A DNA stretch of 64,000 nucleotides from Chryseobacterium viscerum (GCF_002899945.2 NZ_PPEG02000003.1:1-64000), one strand, 5' to 3'; counted from the first letter of the stretch, positions 34,994-44,088 are shown. Notes: generated by a model not told the origin, from the letters alone. Made by a program: numbers and translations.

Positions 34994-35788
34994 ATGGAAA
35001 TTATAGGATATACAGCAGCCGTTTTAATAGGAGTTTCTCTCGGTTTAATTGGGGGTGGAGGGAGTATTCTCACCGTTCCCGTACTGGTTTATCTCTTTGG
35101 CATCGATGTCTTTCTGGCAACGGAATATTCACTTTTTGTAGTGGGAATAAGCAGTCTTGTAGGATCAGTGTCATATTTTAAAAAAGGATTGGTCGATTTT
35201 AAGATGGCACTGGTATTTGGAATTCCTTCCGTTATTTCTATTTTTCTGACCAGAATATACCTTCTTCCCTTAATTCCTGAAGAAGTCCTCAGAATAGAGA
35301 ACTTTACTGTTACCAGAAACATTTTTTTATTATTAATTTTTGCAGGTTTAATGGTTCTTGCTTCTTATAAAATGATAAGAAACAGCATTTTTGAAGGACC
35401 TTTAGAAAGTACTACGGATAAGAACAATGCTTTGCGGGCAGCAGGACAGGGTTCAATAGTGGGTGTTTTAACCGGATTGGTAGGAGCTGGAGGTGGTTTT
35501 ATGATCATTCCGGCATTGGTCAACCTTTTAAAAATTCCAATGAAAATTGCGATAGGAACTTCTTTAGTCATTATCTCCTTCAATTCTTTGATCGGTTTCG
35601 TATCTTCAGTAGACCATGTAAAAATAGAATGGAAACTATTAATTTCCATTACCGCTATTGCCGTTGCAGGAATTATAATAGGTTCACAGTTGTCAAAAAA
35701 GATAGATGGCAGGAAGCTGAAGCCGGCATTCGGATGGTTTATCCTGATAATGGGCATTTATATTATTACCAAGGAGATATTTCTTTAA
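34994..35788 (+). CDS. TauE/SafE-family sulfite/sulfur-compound exporter
   Basis: Inner-membrane permease of 264 residues with about eight membrane helices in two TauE/SafE repeats: IGVSLGLIGGGGSILTVPVLVY in the first and VGVLTGLVGAGGGFMIIPALVN in the second, each with the glycine-rich loop typical of the family. Members export sulfite, sulfoacetate or other sulfur anions. Genes of this family accompany persulfide-detoxification enzymes in other bacteria (for example the cst locus of Staphylococcus). The ATG at 34994 is chosen; the upstream TTG overlaps the promoter's -7 box. The next gene, a CstB-like protein, has its own matching promoter. Confidence 0.88.
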   Translation: MEIIGYTAAVLIGVSLGLIGGGGSILTVPVLVYLFGIDVFLATEYSLFVVGISSLVGSVSYFKKGLVDFKMALVFGIPSVISIFLTRIYLLPLIPEEVLRIENFTVTRNIFLLLIFAGLMVLASYKMIRNSIFEGPLESTTDKNNALRAAGQGSIVGVLTGLVGAGGGFMIIPALVNLLKIPMKIAIGTSLVIISFNSLIGFVSSVDHVKIEWKLLISITAIAVAGIIIGSQLSKKIDGRKLKPAFGWFILIMGIYIITKEIFL

Positions 35789-35792
35789 ATCT

Positions 35793-35841
35793 CTTATGTA
35801 ACAAAAGTAGCTGTAGAGAAAAAAAGAAAGGGGGAGATTTG
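35793..35841 (+). promoter_or_regulatory. Promoter and operator before the cstB-like gene
   Basis: Second copy of the 24-mer (CTTATGTAACAAAAGTAG..., 35793-35816), then 21 bases and a weak -7 box GAGATTTG (35834-35841). Both boxes share the following ATCAGA. Apart from these blocks the two upstream regions are unrelated, so conservation of sequence and spacing is functional rather than a recent duplication. Confidence 0.72.
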
Positions 35842-35873
35842 TATCAGATAACAACATCAAAAAATATAATACA

Positions 35874-37295
35874 ATGAAAATAGAACAGATCTATACAGGA
35901 TGCCTGGCGCAGGGAGCTTATTATATCACCTCAGCTGGAGAAGCTGCAATCATTGATCCGCTAAGGGAAATACAGCCCTATATCGATAGGTTGCAAGAAG
36001 ATGGAGTAGAATTGAAATACATTTTTGAAACCCATTTTCATGCAGATTTTGTCAGTGGGCATCTAGATTTAAGCAATGAAACAGGTGCTCCTGTTGTGTA
36101 TGGACCGACTGCAACCCCTGAATTTGAGGTCATCATTGCAGAAGATCATCAGATATTTGAAATAGGAAATATTAAAATCAAAGTTCTTCATACACCCGGG
36201 CACACTCTTGAGAGCTCATGCTACCTGTTGATTGATGAAGATGGCGTTGAAAAAGCACTTTTCAGCGGGGATACTTTATTCCTCGGAGATGTAGGCCGTC
36301 CGGATCTGGCACAAAAAGGGGCAAATATGACTCAGGAAGAACTGGCCGGACTTTTATATGATAGTTTGTACCATAAAATTTTGCCTTTAAACAATGATAT
36401 CACTGTATATCCAGCTCATGGAGCCGGTTCAGCCTGTGGTAAAAATATGCAGAAAGAAACGGTAGATACACTCGGAAATCAGAAGAGAACCAACTATGCC
36501 CTGAATCAGAAAGACAGACAAAGTTTTATAAAAGAAGTGATAGATGGACTTCTACCTCCTCCAGCCTATTTCGGGATGAATGTCATAATGAATAAAAAAG
36601 GATACAGAAGTTTTGATAAAGTCCTTTCCCAGGGCCTGCATGCCCTATCCCCGGAACAGTTTGAGGAAATCGCAGAAGCCTCAGGAGCTTTGATTTTAGA
36701 TGTAAGAACCAGTCGTGAATTTGTAAAAGGTTTTATCCCAAAGTCAGTAAATATAGGATTGGATGGTGATTTTGCCCCTTGGGTGGGAGCTTTAATTGCC
36801 GATGTAAACCAACCCATCATGCTGATCACAGAAAATGGAACTGAAGAAGAAGCCGTAACAAGATTAAGCAGGGTAGGATTCGATCATATTTTAGGATTTT
36901 TGGATGGTGGTTTTGAAGCCTGGGAAAAGAGGGGAAAAGAAACAGACTTTGTCAACCGCATCTCTGCAGAACAGTTTGAAGCCGAAATAAAAGAAAAAGA
37001 AGCAAAGATCATCGATATAAGAAGAGAAAGTGAATACAATGCAGAACATATTCATGAAGCTTACAGCATGCCTTTAGCGTATATCAATGAATGGATTAAT
37101 AAGTTACAGCCCGAAGAACATTTTTATATGCATTGTGGAAGCGGCTACAGAAGTACAATGGCCGCAAGCATCCTTCAGGCAAGAGGATATAGGAATTTTA
37201 CAGAAATTGAAGGAGGTTTTAAAGCTATTGCACTTACAAGTATTCCTAAAAGTGATTTTGTGTGCCAGACAAAAATTTTAAATAAATTAGATTAA
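35874..37295 (+). CDS. CstB-like persulfide dioxygenase with two rhodanese domains
   Basis: Sulfide/persulfide detoxification enzyme of 473 residues. Residues 1-240 are an ETHE1-like metallo-beta-lactamase domain: THFHADFVSGH and HTPGHTLES supply the mononuclear iron ligands, and FSGDTLFLGDVGRPDLA is the family signature. A first rhodanese homology domain (about 260-360) has ITENGTEEEA where the active Cys loop should be and so lacks the Cys. The second (about 370-470) has an active Cys in MHCGSGYRS. This PDO + inactive + active rhodanese order is that of Staphylococcus CstB, which oxidises persulfides and gives thiosulfate. It is followed closely by two YeeE-type genes, with 12 bases between, forming an operon. 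Confidence 0.9.
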   Translation: MKIEQIYTGCLAQGAYYITSAGEAAIIDPLREIQPYIDRLQEDGVELKYIFETHFHADFVSGHLDLSNETGAPVVYGPTATPEFEVIIAEDHQIFEIGNIKIKVLHTPGHTLESSCYLLIDEDGVEKALFSGDTLFLGDVGRPDLAQKGANMTQEELAGLLYDSLYHKILPLNNDITVYPAHGAGSACGKNMQKETVDTLGNQKRTNYALNQKDRQSFIKEVIDGLLPPPAYFGMNVIMNKKGYRSFDKVLSQGLHALSPEQFEEIAEASGALILDVRTSREFVKGFIPKSVNIGLDGDFAPWVGALIADVNQPIMLITENGTEEEAVTRLSRVGFDHILGFLDGGFEAWEKRGKETDFVNRISAEQFEAEIKEKEAKIIDIRRESEYNAEHIHEAYSMPLAYINEWINKLQPEEHFYMHCGSGYRSTMAASILQARGYRNFTEIEGGFKAIALTSIPKSDFVCQTKILNKLD

Positions 37296-37307
37296 AAAAA
37301 AGAAGAT

Positions 37308-37871
37308 ATGTTGGAGATTATAAAAGAACCGTGGCCATGGTATATTGCAGGTCCGCTGATTGGTCTTACTGTCCCTGCCTTATTGATAATGGGAAATAAA
37401 TCCTTTGGGATAAGTTCCTCACTAAGGCATCTCTGTGCTGCCTGTATCCCGGCAAATATAAACTTTTTCAAATACGACTGGAAAAAAGAAGCCTGGAATT
37501 TATTTTTTGTACTCGGAATCTTTTTCGGAGGAATGATTGCAGCCAATTTTTTGCTTAATCCTGCAGAAATAACAATTAATCCCGATTTGAAAACCGAACT
37601 GGCAGGCTACGGAATCACAGATTACAGCAATCAGGTGCCTATACAGCTGATGAACTTTGAAAGCCTGTTGACCTGGAGAGGATTGATCACAATGGTAGTT
37701 GGCGGATTTTTAGTAGGTTTCGGAACAAGATACGCAGGAGGGTGTACCAGTGGTCATGCTATCATGGGACTTTCCAATTTGCAATGGCCTTCTTTGGTAG
37801 CGACGATCTGTTTTATGGTAGGAGGTTTTTTAATGGCCAATCTTATTCTGCCTGTTATCCTTTCCCTGTAA
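37308..37871 (+). CDS. YeeE/YedE-type sulfur transport protein, first half
   Basis: Membrane protein of 187 residues with about five helices, matching the N-terminal half of YeeE/YedE thiosulfate-uptake proteins. The conserved pore Cys is in RYAGGCTSGHAIMG near residue 145. A CAACIP motif near residue 45 holds another Cys pair. In many bacteria YeeE is one polypeptide of about 350 residues; here the two halves are separate genes. It lies 12 bases after the cstB-like gene and 28 bases before the second half, so all three are one operon under the 35793 promoter. The likely role is moving thiosulfate or persulfide products; direction is not evident. Confidence 0.88.
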   Translation: MLEIIKEPWPWYIAGPLIGLTVPALLIMGNKSFGISSSLRHLCAACIPANINFFKYDWKKEAWNLFFVLGIFFGGMIAANFLLNPAEITINPDLKTELAGYGITDYSNQVPIQLMNFESLLTWRGLITMVVGGFLVGFGTRYAGGCTSGHAIMGLSNLQWPSLVATICFMVGGFLMANLILPVILSL

Positions 37872-37899
37872 ATTTAATTTTTAAGACAATTTTGAAATA

Positions 37900-38382
37900 A
37901 TGATAAAAGAAAAAGATATGCGTCATCAGGATGCTGTTTGTGTGAACGAAAGCACCCTTACCCATCAATGGTATCACAACCTGAAATACCTTGCTGCAGG
38001 GATTATATTCGGAATTATATTTGTGAAAGGAGAAGTGATCAGCTGGTTCAGAATACAGGAAATGTTCCGTCTGCAGTCTTTCCATATGTACGGAATTATT
38101 GGGAGTGCCGTGTTGGTAGGTATGATTTCAGTAGGGGTGATCAAAAAGTTCAAGATAAAAACAATATATGGTGAACCCATTACACTGACTCCCAAAAAGT
38201 TCAATAAAGGTCAGATTTACGGCGGATTGATATTTGGTTTTGGCTGGGCTATTACCGGAGCGTGTCCCGGACCTCTTTTTGCACAGATCGGAACAGGTGC
38301 TTTAGCAGTATCCGTTACCTTTCTAAGTGCAATCGCAGGAACTTGGGTATATGGATATTTTAGAGATAAATTGCCCCACTGA
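37900..38382 (+). CDS. YeeE/YedE-type sulfur transport protein, second half (DUF6691-like)
   Basis: Membrane protein of 160 residues with about four helices, the partner half of the preceding gene. Conserved features are KYLAAGIIFGIIFVKGEVISW, ITLTPKKFNKGQIYGGLIFGFGW and the pore Cys in GACPGPLFAQIG near residue 127. The start may be this ATG or the ATG six codons later (MRHQDAV). Together the halves make a full YeeE-like channel. A weak hairpin follows at about 38443-38477, and the next gene belongs to another function. Confidence 0.86.
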   Translation: MIKEKDMRHQDAVCVNESTLTHQWYHNLKYLAAGIIFGIIFVKGEVISWFRIQEMFRLQSFHMYGIIGSAVLVGMISVGVIKKFKIKTIYGEPITLTPKKFNKGQIYGGLIFGFGWAITGACPGPLFAQIGTGALAVSVTFLSAIAGTWVYGYFRDKLPH

Positions 38383-38442
38383 TAGTTTTATTGAAATATT
38401 GCTATGTTGATTTTTTTAAAGACTAATAGGGTGAGAAAAAGT

Positions 38443-38477
38443 AAAAAGACTGCAGATCATTTTTCTGTGGTCTTTTT
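38443..38477 (+). terminator. Likely end of the sulfur operon
   Basis: AAAAAGACTGCAGA and TCTGTGGTCTTTTT pair with two G-U positions around a CATTTT loop and end in a T run, about 60 bases past the last YeeE-type gene. Confidence 0.6.
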
Positions 38478-38528
38478 GCTTTTCCACCAGCCAGAAAATT
38501 GTTAATTTGTAGGCCTAATAAACCTGAT

Positions 38529-39521
38529 ATGCAAAGTAGACGAAACTTTATCAAAAAAACCGCTGCAGCTTCTCTGGCACTTGCCGTAAATCCCTTAGAT
38601 TTAATTGCTAAAGACTTACCTGAAAACAATAAAATAGTAAACAAACCGATTGTCCTTTCTACCTGGAATTTTGGATTAAAAGCCAACGAAGAAGCATGGA
38701 CGATCCTTGGAAAAGGAGGAAAAGCTTTAGACGCGGTTGAAAAAGGAGTTCGTCTTGTAGAATTAGATCCTAAAGAAAGAAGTGTTGGATATGGAGGCCG
38801 TCCGGACAGAGATGGGAGAGTAACCCTTGATGCCTGTATCATGGATGATAATTATAATATCGGTTCGGTAGCATGCCTGGAGCATGTGAAAAACCCAATT
38901 TCCGTTGCCAGAGCTGTAATGGAAAAAACACCTCACGTTATGCTGGTAGGAGACGGAGCTTTACAATTTGCCCTTTCGCAAGGGTTTAAAAAAGAAAATC
39001 TTCTTACTTCGGAATCCGAAAAAGAATGGAAAGAATGGTTGAAAACCAGCCAGTATAAACCGATTGCCAATATTGAAAATCACGATACCATAGGAATGAT
39101 TGCGTTGGATGCACAGGGAAACCTTTCCGGAGCCTGTACTACCAGCGGAATGGCTTTTAAAATGCATGGAAGAGTAGGAGATTCCCCGATCATCGGAGCA
39201 GGTCTGTTTGTAGATAACGAAGTAGGAGCGGCTACCGCAACAGGTCATGGTGAAGAAGTGATAAGAACAGTGGGAACCCATCTTGTAGTGGAATTGATGA
39301 GACAAGGCAGAAACCCACAGGAAGCGTGTAAAGAAGCTGTAGATAGGATTGTAAAGATCACTCAGCGCAGAAACAAAAACCTGAAGGATATCCAGGTTGG
39401 TTTTATTGCAATTAATAAAAAGGGAGAATATGGTTCGTATTGTATTCAGGACGGATTCAATTTTGCCGTTTATGATCAAAAAGGAAACCGCCTTGAAACA
39501 CCGGAGTTTGCTCTAAAGTAA
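38529..39521 (+). CDS. N4-(beta-N-acetylglucosaminyl)-L-asparaginase (glycosylasparaginase)
   Basis: Ntn-type amidase of 330 residues that cleaves the GlcNAc-Asn bond of N-glycoproteins after removal of the peptide. A Tat signal (QSRRNFIKKTAAASLALAV) sends it folded to the periplasm. The precursor self-cleaves before Thr187 in HDTIGM, leaving Thr as nucleophile; RVGDSPIIGAGL and TGHGEEVIR provide the substrate pocket. The protein is very similar in layout to the enzyme characterised from Elizabethkingia (Flavobacterium) meningoseptica. The ATG at 38529 gives a proper Tat signal; an upstream TTG adds ten unrelated residues. With GH20 and beta-mannosidase nearby it completes an N-glycan catabolic theme. 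Confidence 0.95.
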   Translation: MQSRRNFIKKTAAASLALAVNPLDLIAKDLPENNKIVNKPIVLSTWNFGLKANEEAWTILGKGGKALDAVEKGVRLVELDPKERSVGYGGRPDRDGRVTLDACIMDDNYNIGSVACLEHVKNPISVARAVMEKTPHVMLVGDGALQFALSQGFKKENLLTSESEKEWKEWLKTSQYKPIANIENHDTIGMIALDAQGNLSGACTTSGMAFKMHGRVGDSPIIGAGLFVDNEVGAATATGHGEEVIRTVGTHLVVELMRQGRNPQEACKEAVDRIVKITQRRNKNLKDIQVGFIAINKKGEYGSYCIQDGFNFAVYDQKGNRLETPEFALK

Positions 39522-39660
39522 TGATATGATGGAAGCCGTATTACAAAGAATTATAAATACATTTTATCGCAAATAAAATCGTTGCACCTTAAAAATACGA
39601 TAGAGAAATCTTTGTGTCTTTGCGTTATTCCAACAAAAAATAATTAAAAATTCAATAGGG

Positions 39661-39713
39661 ATGGACTTTAGTCCATTTAAATAAACCAATGACAGCCTAT
39701 TGGCTTTAGCCAA
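39661..39713. repeat. Paired small palindromes
   Basis: ATGGACTTTAGTCCAT (39661-39676) and TTGGCTTTAGCCAA (39700-39713) share the CTTTAG core in different stems. The 209-base gap 39522-39730 holds these and a CTTTGTGTCTTTGCGTTA phrase also seen in degraded form near 34868. No gene. Confidence 0.6.
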
Positions 39714-39730
39714 AACATAGATCAAAAAAT

Positions 39731-40285
39731 ATGAAAAGAACGATTATCGCTTCCCTATTTCTGATTATTGCATGCAAGGAAGAAAAGAAGGAGATGAAAA
39801 CGGCCGTAGAACCACAGCAGATAAAAGAAAAAGTAGTGTTGAACAATGACGCCAATGAAGGAGAAGAAGCCCAAAAATGGTTGAAGACAAGTATTGTAGA
39901 CTACTTTAAAGCTGATCTCGGAAGTGAAGAAAAGAATATGCAGAAGATGACAACGAAAGACTATTTCGAGTATAAAACGGATGCTACAAATGTTGATATG
40001 GATGTCGATGGAAGCCTTACTGAAAAAGAATTTGAGAACAAATGGAAATCCAAGTTTGATACCCAAAAAGCAGGAGTTGGAGTTGGTTTTTTAATCACAG
40101 CACAGGATTGGAACAAGATTGAAGTGGGAAGCTGTGAATTAAAATCCTCTTCAAAAGATGAATATATTTTCAATGTCGTGTTGAGAGATGATGGTTTTAA
40201 GGCCCAATATCCATCAGTAATAAAAGTAGTAAAAGAAAACGGTTCCTTTTTGATTGCAGATGTATTGCAGGGTGAATCGAAGTAA
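39731..40285 (+). CDS. Unrecognised lipoprotein
   Basis: Exported protein of 184 residues of unknown function. The N terminus is a lipoprotein signal with Cys15 (SLFLIIACKEEKKE), followed by a charged linker. The remaining 140 residues look like a single alpha/beta domain (WLKTSIVDYFKADLG, DYFEYKTDATNVDM, ITAQDWNKIEVGSC, IKVVKENGSFLIADVLQG), reminiscent of small NTF2-like or DUF3828-like domains, but I cannot fix the family. It is followed after 21 bases by cutC and may be co-transcribed with it. Confidence 0.75.
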   Translation: MKRTIIASLFLIIACKEEKKEMKTAVEPQQIKEKVVLNNDANEGEEAQKWLKTSIVDYFKADLGSEEKNMQKMTTKDYFEYKTDATNVDMDVDGSLTEKEFENKWKSKFDTQKAGVGVGFLITAQDWNKIEVGSCELKSSSKDEYIFNVVLRDDGFKAQYPSVIKVVKENGSFLIADVLQGESK

Positions 40286-40306
40286 AATCAAATAGATAAC
40301 AATATA

Positions 40307-40969
40307 ATGTCAAAAATAGAAATAGCGTGTTTTAACCCTCAATCGGCGGTTATCGCTTTTGAAAATGGAGCAGATAGAATAGAATTATGTGATGGACTCA
40401 GTGAAGGAGGAACGACTCCGGATTTTGAAACCATGAAGCAGCTTCGTGAGAAAATTACGATCCCGATTTTTGTAATGATCCGTCCGAGAGGGGGAGATTT
40501 TACCTATTCCGATTCAGAATTCGAACAGATGAAAAATGACCTGGTTTATTTGAAATCTTTACATGCTGACGGTTTTGTATTCGGCATTCTGGATGAAAAT
40601 GATGAGGTTAATATTGAACAGAATAAAGCTTTAGTAGAATTGGCGTCACCACTTCCATGTACATTTCACCGTGCGTTTGACCGCGCTGCAAGTCTGGAAG
40701 AATCTTTAGAAAAAGTAATAGAATGCGGCTTTACAACCATTCTTACTTCCGGCCAGAAACCCAATGTATCTGAAGGAAAAGAAAATCTGAAAAAACTGGT
40801 TGAGCTTTCCAAGGGAAGAATTGAAATACTCGTAGGAGGCGGACTTCGCTCATCCAATATTGAAGAAATAAGAGCCATCACAAATGCGAGTTACTTCCAC
40901 TCTTCAGCTATTACTGACGGTGGAGCTTTTGCCAATCCGGATGAAGTGATGGCATTGAAGAGTAAATAA
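40307..40969 (+). CDS. cutC: CutC family protein
   Basis: TIM-barrel protein of 220 residues, traditionally called copper homeostasis protein CutC although its direct role in copper binding is disputed. Family segments are EIACFNPQSAVIAFENGADRIELCDGLSEGGTTPDF, VMIRPRGGDFTYSDSE, CTFHRAFDRA, TTILTSGQKP and VGGGLRSSNIEEI. Length is slightly short (families run to about 240 residues) but start and end are complete. It lies 21 bases behind a lipoprotein gene. No copper genes are close. Confidence 0.93.
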   Translation: MSKIEIACFNPQSAVIAFENGADRIELCDGLSEGGTTPDFETMKQLREKITIPIFVMIRPRGGDFTYSDSEFEQMKNDLVYLKSLHADGFVFGILDENDEVNIEQNKALVELASPLPCTFHRAFDRAASLEESLEKVIECGFTTILTSGQKPNVSEGKENLKKLVELSKGRIEILVGGGLRSSNIEEIRAITNASYFHSSAITDGGAFANPDEVMALKSK

Positions 40970-41182
40970 TAATATTTTAAACGTAAAGTTTAAAATGGAT
41001 ATACATTATATTAGAGAAAGCAAAGAGTTGCAACTTTGTTGCTGATGAAGCGAAAGGATAGCCAGCATGCTTAGAAAGAATCAATGAAATTGATTCCATC
41101 TTTGCTCCCTTAGAATTAAAAAAAGAGATAGTAAAACTTTGCGTTTAAAACCACGCAATTAATAAAAACCACACACAAATGA

Positions 41183-41569
41183 ATGACAGAAAACGAATTA
41201 TCCTACAAAATAATAGGAGCTGCTATAGAAGTACATAAAAACTTAGGAGTTGGCCTTTTAGAAAATGCATATGAAACAGCTTTAGCTTATGAATTAAAGA
41301 TGTTGGGACTGAATGTTAAGCAACAGCTATCTTTACCTTTAACGTATAAAGAAGTATATATAGAAAATGCATACAGAATTGATTTGATTGTAGAAGAGAA
41401 AGTCATTGTAGAAGTGAAATCTGTGGTGGAATTGCATCCCATTTTTCACTCACAGGTATTGACGTATCTGAAACAGACTCATATAAAATTGGGATTGCTT
41501 ATTAATTTTAATAATGAACTTATTAAATATGGAATCCATAGAATTGTAAACAAAATTATTGATGAATAG
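41183..41569 (+). CDS. GxxExxY-family protein
   Basis: Small protein of 128 residues of the GxxExxY family, named for the motif seen here as GLLENAY near residues 25-31. Conserved parts also include IDLIVEEKVIVEVKSV, a PD-(D/E)xK nuclease-like core (Asp, then Glu-x-Lys). The biochemical role of the family is not established. The gene overlaps the start of the beta-mannosidase gene by eight to eleven bases, so the two are translationally close. Such genes are often found as scattered single insertions; the 213 bases before it contain only AT-rich DNA with an ACGTAAAGTTT/AAACTTTGCGT pair. Confidence 0.85.
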   Translation: MTENELSYKIIGAAIEVHKNLGVGLLENAYETALAYELKMLGLNVKQQLSLPLTYKEVYIENAYRIDLIVEEKVIVEVKSVVELHPIFHSQVLTYLKQTHIKLGLLINFNNELIKYGIHRIVNKIIDE

Positions 41570-44021
41570 AACGATCCTTTTTACTTTCCTTTTCATGCAA
41601 AATATACTTTTTGGGCAGTTTTCCCAAAGAAGCTTGTCTTCCGAAAACTGGCAGTTCAAAAACTCAAAAGATCAAAACTGGCTTCCTGCAAAAGTTCCGG
41701 GAACCGTCCATCTGGATTTAATGGATAACAAGATGATTCCGGATCCTTTTAAAGATGAAAATGAAAAGAAAGTACAGTGGGTAGAAAATGAAGATTGGGA
41801 GTATCAGTCCGGTTTTGTGGTTTCACCTCAGGAATTAAAGAACGATAATATTGATCTTGTTTTTAATGGATTAGATACATTTTCAGAAATTTATCTTAAT
41901 GGTAAGTTATTAAAGAAAACGGATAATATGTTCAGAAAATGGAATATTCCCGTGAAGCAATATCTGAAAGCAGGTAACAATACATTACAGATTAAGTTTA
42001 CATCTGCGGTGAATGCCGGGAAGGAATTAGCCAAAAAAGTTCCTTTTACCATGCCGGAATCCCCAAGAAGTTTTATGAGAAAAGCTCAATATCAATTCGG
42101 CTGGGATTGGGGACCGAGACTGGTTACGGCAGGAATATGGAAAGACGTTCAGCTTGAATTCTGGAATAATGCCAAAATTATTACCGTTAAGAATATTCAG
42201 AGCAAGTTTGCCGAAGATTTACGTTTTGAAGTAGAAATTGAAGTTCAAAATGCTGGAGATTATACATTGGATCTCAATAAAATCCACAAAAGAATCTCTT
42301 TAAAAAAAGGAACTCATACAATAACGATTCCTTATAATACAAGCGGGATGGAACTTTGGCAGCCCAATGGCAGAGGAGACGCCCATCTTCATCATTTTGA
42401 AGTAAAACTTTCAAAAGATCAGAAAAATATTGATGTTAAAAATATCAGGATAGGAGTAAGAACTGTTGAGTTGGTACAGGAGAAGGACGAAAAAGGAAAA
42501 TCATTCTACTTTAAAGTGAATGGACATCCTTTATACATCAAAGGAACCAATTGGATTCCGGGAGATAGTTTTTCACCTAGAATGACCAAAGAAAAGTACC
42601 AAAAACTAATCAAAGATACCAAAGATGCGAATATGAATATGATTCGTATCTGGGGTGGAGGTATTTATGAAGATGATGAGTTCTACAAAGCTTGTGATGA
42701 AAACGGAATCTTAGTCTGGCAGGATTTTATGTTTGCGGGAAGTTTTTACCCTGCAGATGAAGCATTCCTAAACAATGTAAAGGAAGAAGTAAAAGATCAG
42801 GTCAACAGACTTCAGAATCACCCGTCTATTGCGATATGGTGCGGAAATAACGAAATTGATGAAGCCATTGTCAACTGGGGCTATCAGAAACAGTTCAAAT
42901 ATTCGAAAAATGATTCTCTTCAGGTTTGGAAAGACTATAAAAAGCTGTTTCATGAGGTAATTCCGAAAGCATTGGCAGAAAATCTGAAGTCTGATAAAAA
43001 TATATATTGGCCAAGTTCCCCGTCAATCGGTTGGGGGCACAAAGAAAGCCTTAAAGAAGGCGATTCCCATTATTGGGGTGTTTGGTGGGGTGAACAACCA
43101 TTTGAGATGTACAACGAAAAAGTGGGACGTTTCATGTCTGAATATGGTTTTCAGGGAACGCCCAGTCTTGAAACCACAAAATCAATGTTTTCCGGAACTC
43201 CGGATTTAACTCTTCAGAATCCAACAATAAAAGCACATGAAAAGCATGCCAAAGGCTGGGACATCATTAACGAATATCTGAAGCGTGATTATAAAATTCC
43301 TACAGACTTTGTAAAATACAACTATGTTTCACAGCTGTTGCAGGCAAGAGGAATGCAGATCGCTATTGAAGCTCATCGCCGCGCAAAACCTTACAATATG
43401 GGAACACTCTATTGGCAGCTTAATGACTGCTGGCCCGTGGTTTCATGGTCTTCTATTGATTATCTTGGAAACTGGAAAGCGTTCCATTATCAGGCAAGAA
43501 GAAGCTTTGAGCCGGTACTTATATCAGTTGCTGAAACAGATAAAAGTTATGATGTTTACCTGATAAGTGATTTGTTGAATGAACTGAAGCTTGATACACA
43601 ATTTGAACTCGTTGATTTTAAAGGAAAAATACTCTGGAAAGCCAGTCAGTCAGACAATATAAAAGCTGATGTCAGTAAGAAGATACGGACTATCAGTAAG
43701 TCAGAGTTGGCTGAGTTTGACCTGTCGAAAGCTGTTTTAAAGATCAGTTCCGGGAAGGATACAAAATTTGAAAAGCTTTTCTTTTTTAATAAGCCTAAAG
43801 ATGTAAAACTTTCAAAACCGGAGATTAAAATCAGAAAAATTTCACCTACTGAAATTGAAATATCAACAGATATCCTGGCGAAAGATGTTTACCTAATTGG
43901 AGACACCCATTTCAGTGATAATTTCTTTGACTTGTTACCGGGAGCTTCCAAAAGAATTACCCTTTCAAAACCTTTGGACAAAGTTGAGGTAGTGAGTCTT
44001 TGGGAAGTGATGAAGAATTAA
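41562..44021 (+). CDS. GH2-family beta-mannosidase
   Basis: Exported beta-mannosidase of 819 residues that removes beta-linked mannose, as in the core of N-glycans. A signal peptide (LFMQNILFGQ) is followed by the GH2 sugar-binding domain (VPGTVHLDLMDNKMIPDPF), the Ig-like domain (WQPNGRGDAHLHHFEV) and the catalytic barrel with acid/base Glu in IWCGNNEIDEA and nucleophile Glu in FMSEYGFQGTPS (about residues 431 and 527). Two C-terminal beta domains complete the typical length. The ATG at 41562 is used; an ATG one codon earlier is possible. It overlaps the GxxExxY gene. Confidence 0.93.
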   Translation: MNRTILFTFLFMQNILFGQFSQRSLSSENWQFKNSKDQNWLPAKVPGTVHLDLMDNKMIPDPFKDENEKKVQWVENEDWEYQSGFVVSPQELKNDNIDLVFNGLDTFSEIYLNGKLLKKTDNMFRKWNIPVKQYLKAGNNTLQIKFTSAVNAGKELAKKVPFTMPESPRSFMRKAQYQFGWDWGPRLVTAGIWKDVQLEFWNNAKIITVKNIQSKFAEDLRFEVEIEVQNAGDYTLDLNKIHKRISLKKGTHTITIPYNTSGMELWQPNGRGDAHLHHFEVKLSKDQKNIDVKNIRIGVRTVELVQEKDEKGKSFYFKVNGHPLYIKGTNWIPGDSFSPRMTKEKYQKLIKDTKDANMNMIRIWGGGIYEDDEFYKACDENGILVWQDFMFAGSFYPADEAFLNNVKEEVKDQVNRLQNHPSIAIWCGNNEIDEAIVNWGYQKQFKYSKNDSLQVWKDYKKLFHEVIPKALAENLKSDKNIYWPSSPSIGWGHKESLKEGDSHYWGVWWGEQPFEMYNEKVGRFMSEYGFQGTPSLETTKSMFSGTPDLTLQNPTIKAHEKHAKGWDIINEYLKRDYKIPTDFVKYNYVSQLLQARGMQIAIEAHRRAKPYNMGTLYWQLNDCWPVVSWSSIDYLGNWKAFHYQARRSFEPVLISVAETDKSYDVYLISDLLNELKLDTQFELVDFKGKILWKASQSDNIKADVSKKIRTISKSELAEFDLSKAVLKISSGKDTKFEKLFFFNKPKDVKLSKPEIKIRKISPTEIEISTDILAKDVYLIGDTHFSDNFFDLLPGASKRITLSKPLDKVEVVSLWEVMKN

Positions 44022-44051
44022 AATATATTTTAAAAAACGCTCTCAAGTAGT

Positions 44052-44088
44052 CAACCCATGTCAAGGTTTTAAACCTTGACATGGGTTG
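44052..44088. repeat. Perfect 37-bp palindrome
   Basis: Two 18-base arms (CAACCCATGTCAAGGTTT and its exact complement) around one T. A degraded relative is at 19952-19984. It may act as terminator of the beta-mannosidase gene, but there is no T run, so a dispersed palindromic repeat is more likely. Confidence 0.85.

Noticed and set aside
44052-44088. Palindrome considered as a simple terminator of the beta-mannosidase gene
   Set aside because: There is no T run on either side, and a related copy lies in another intergenic gap, so a dispersed repeat is the better reading.
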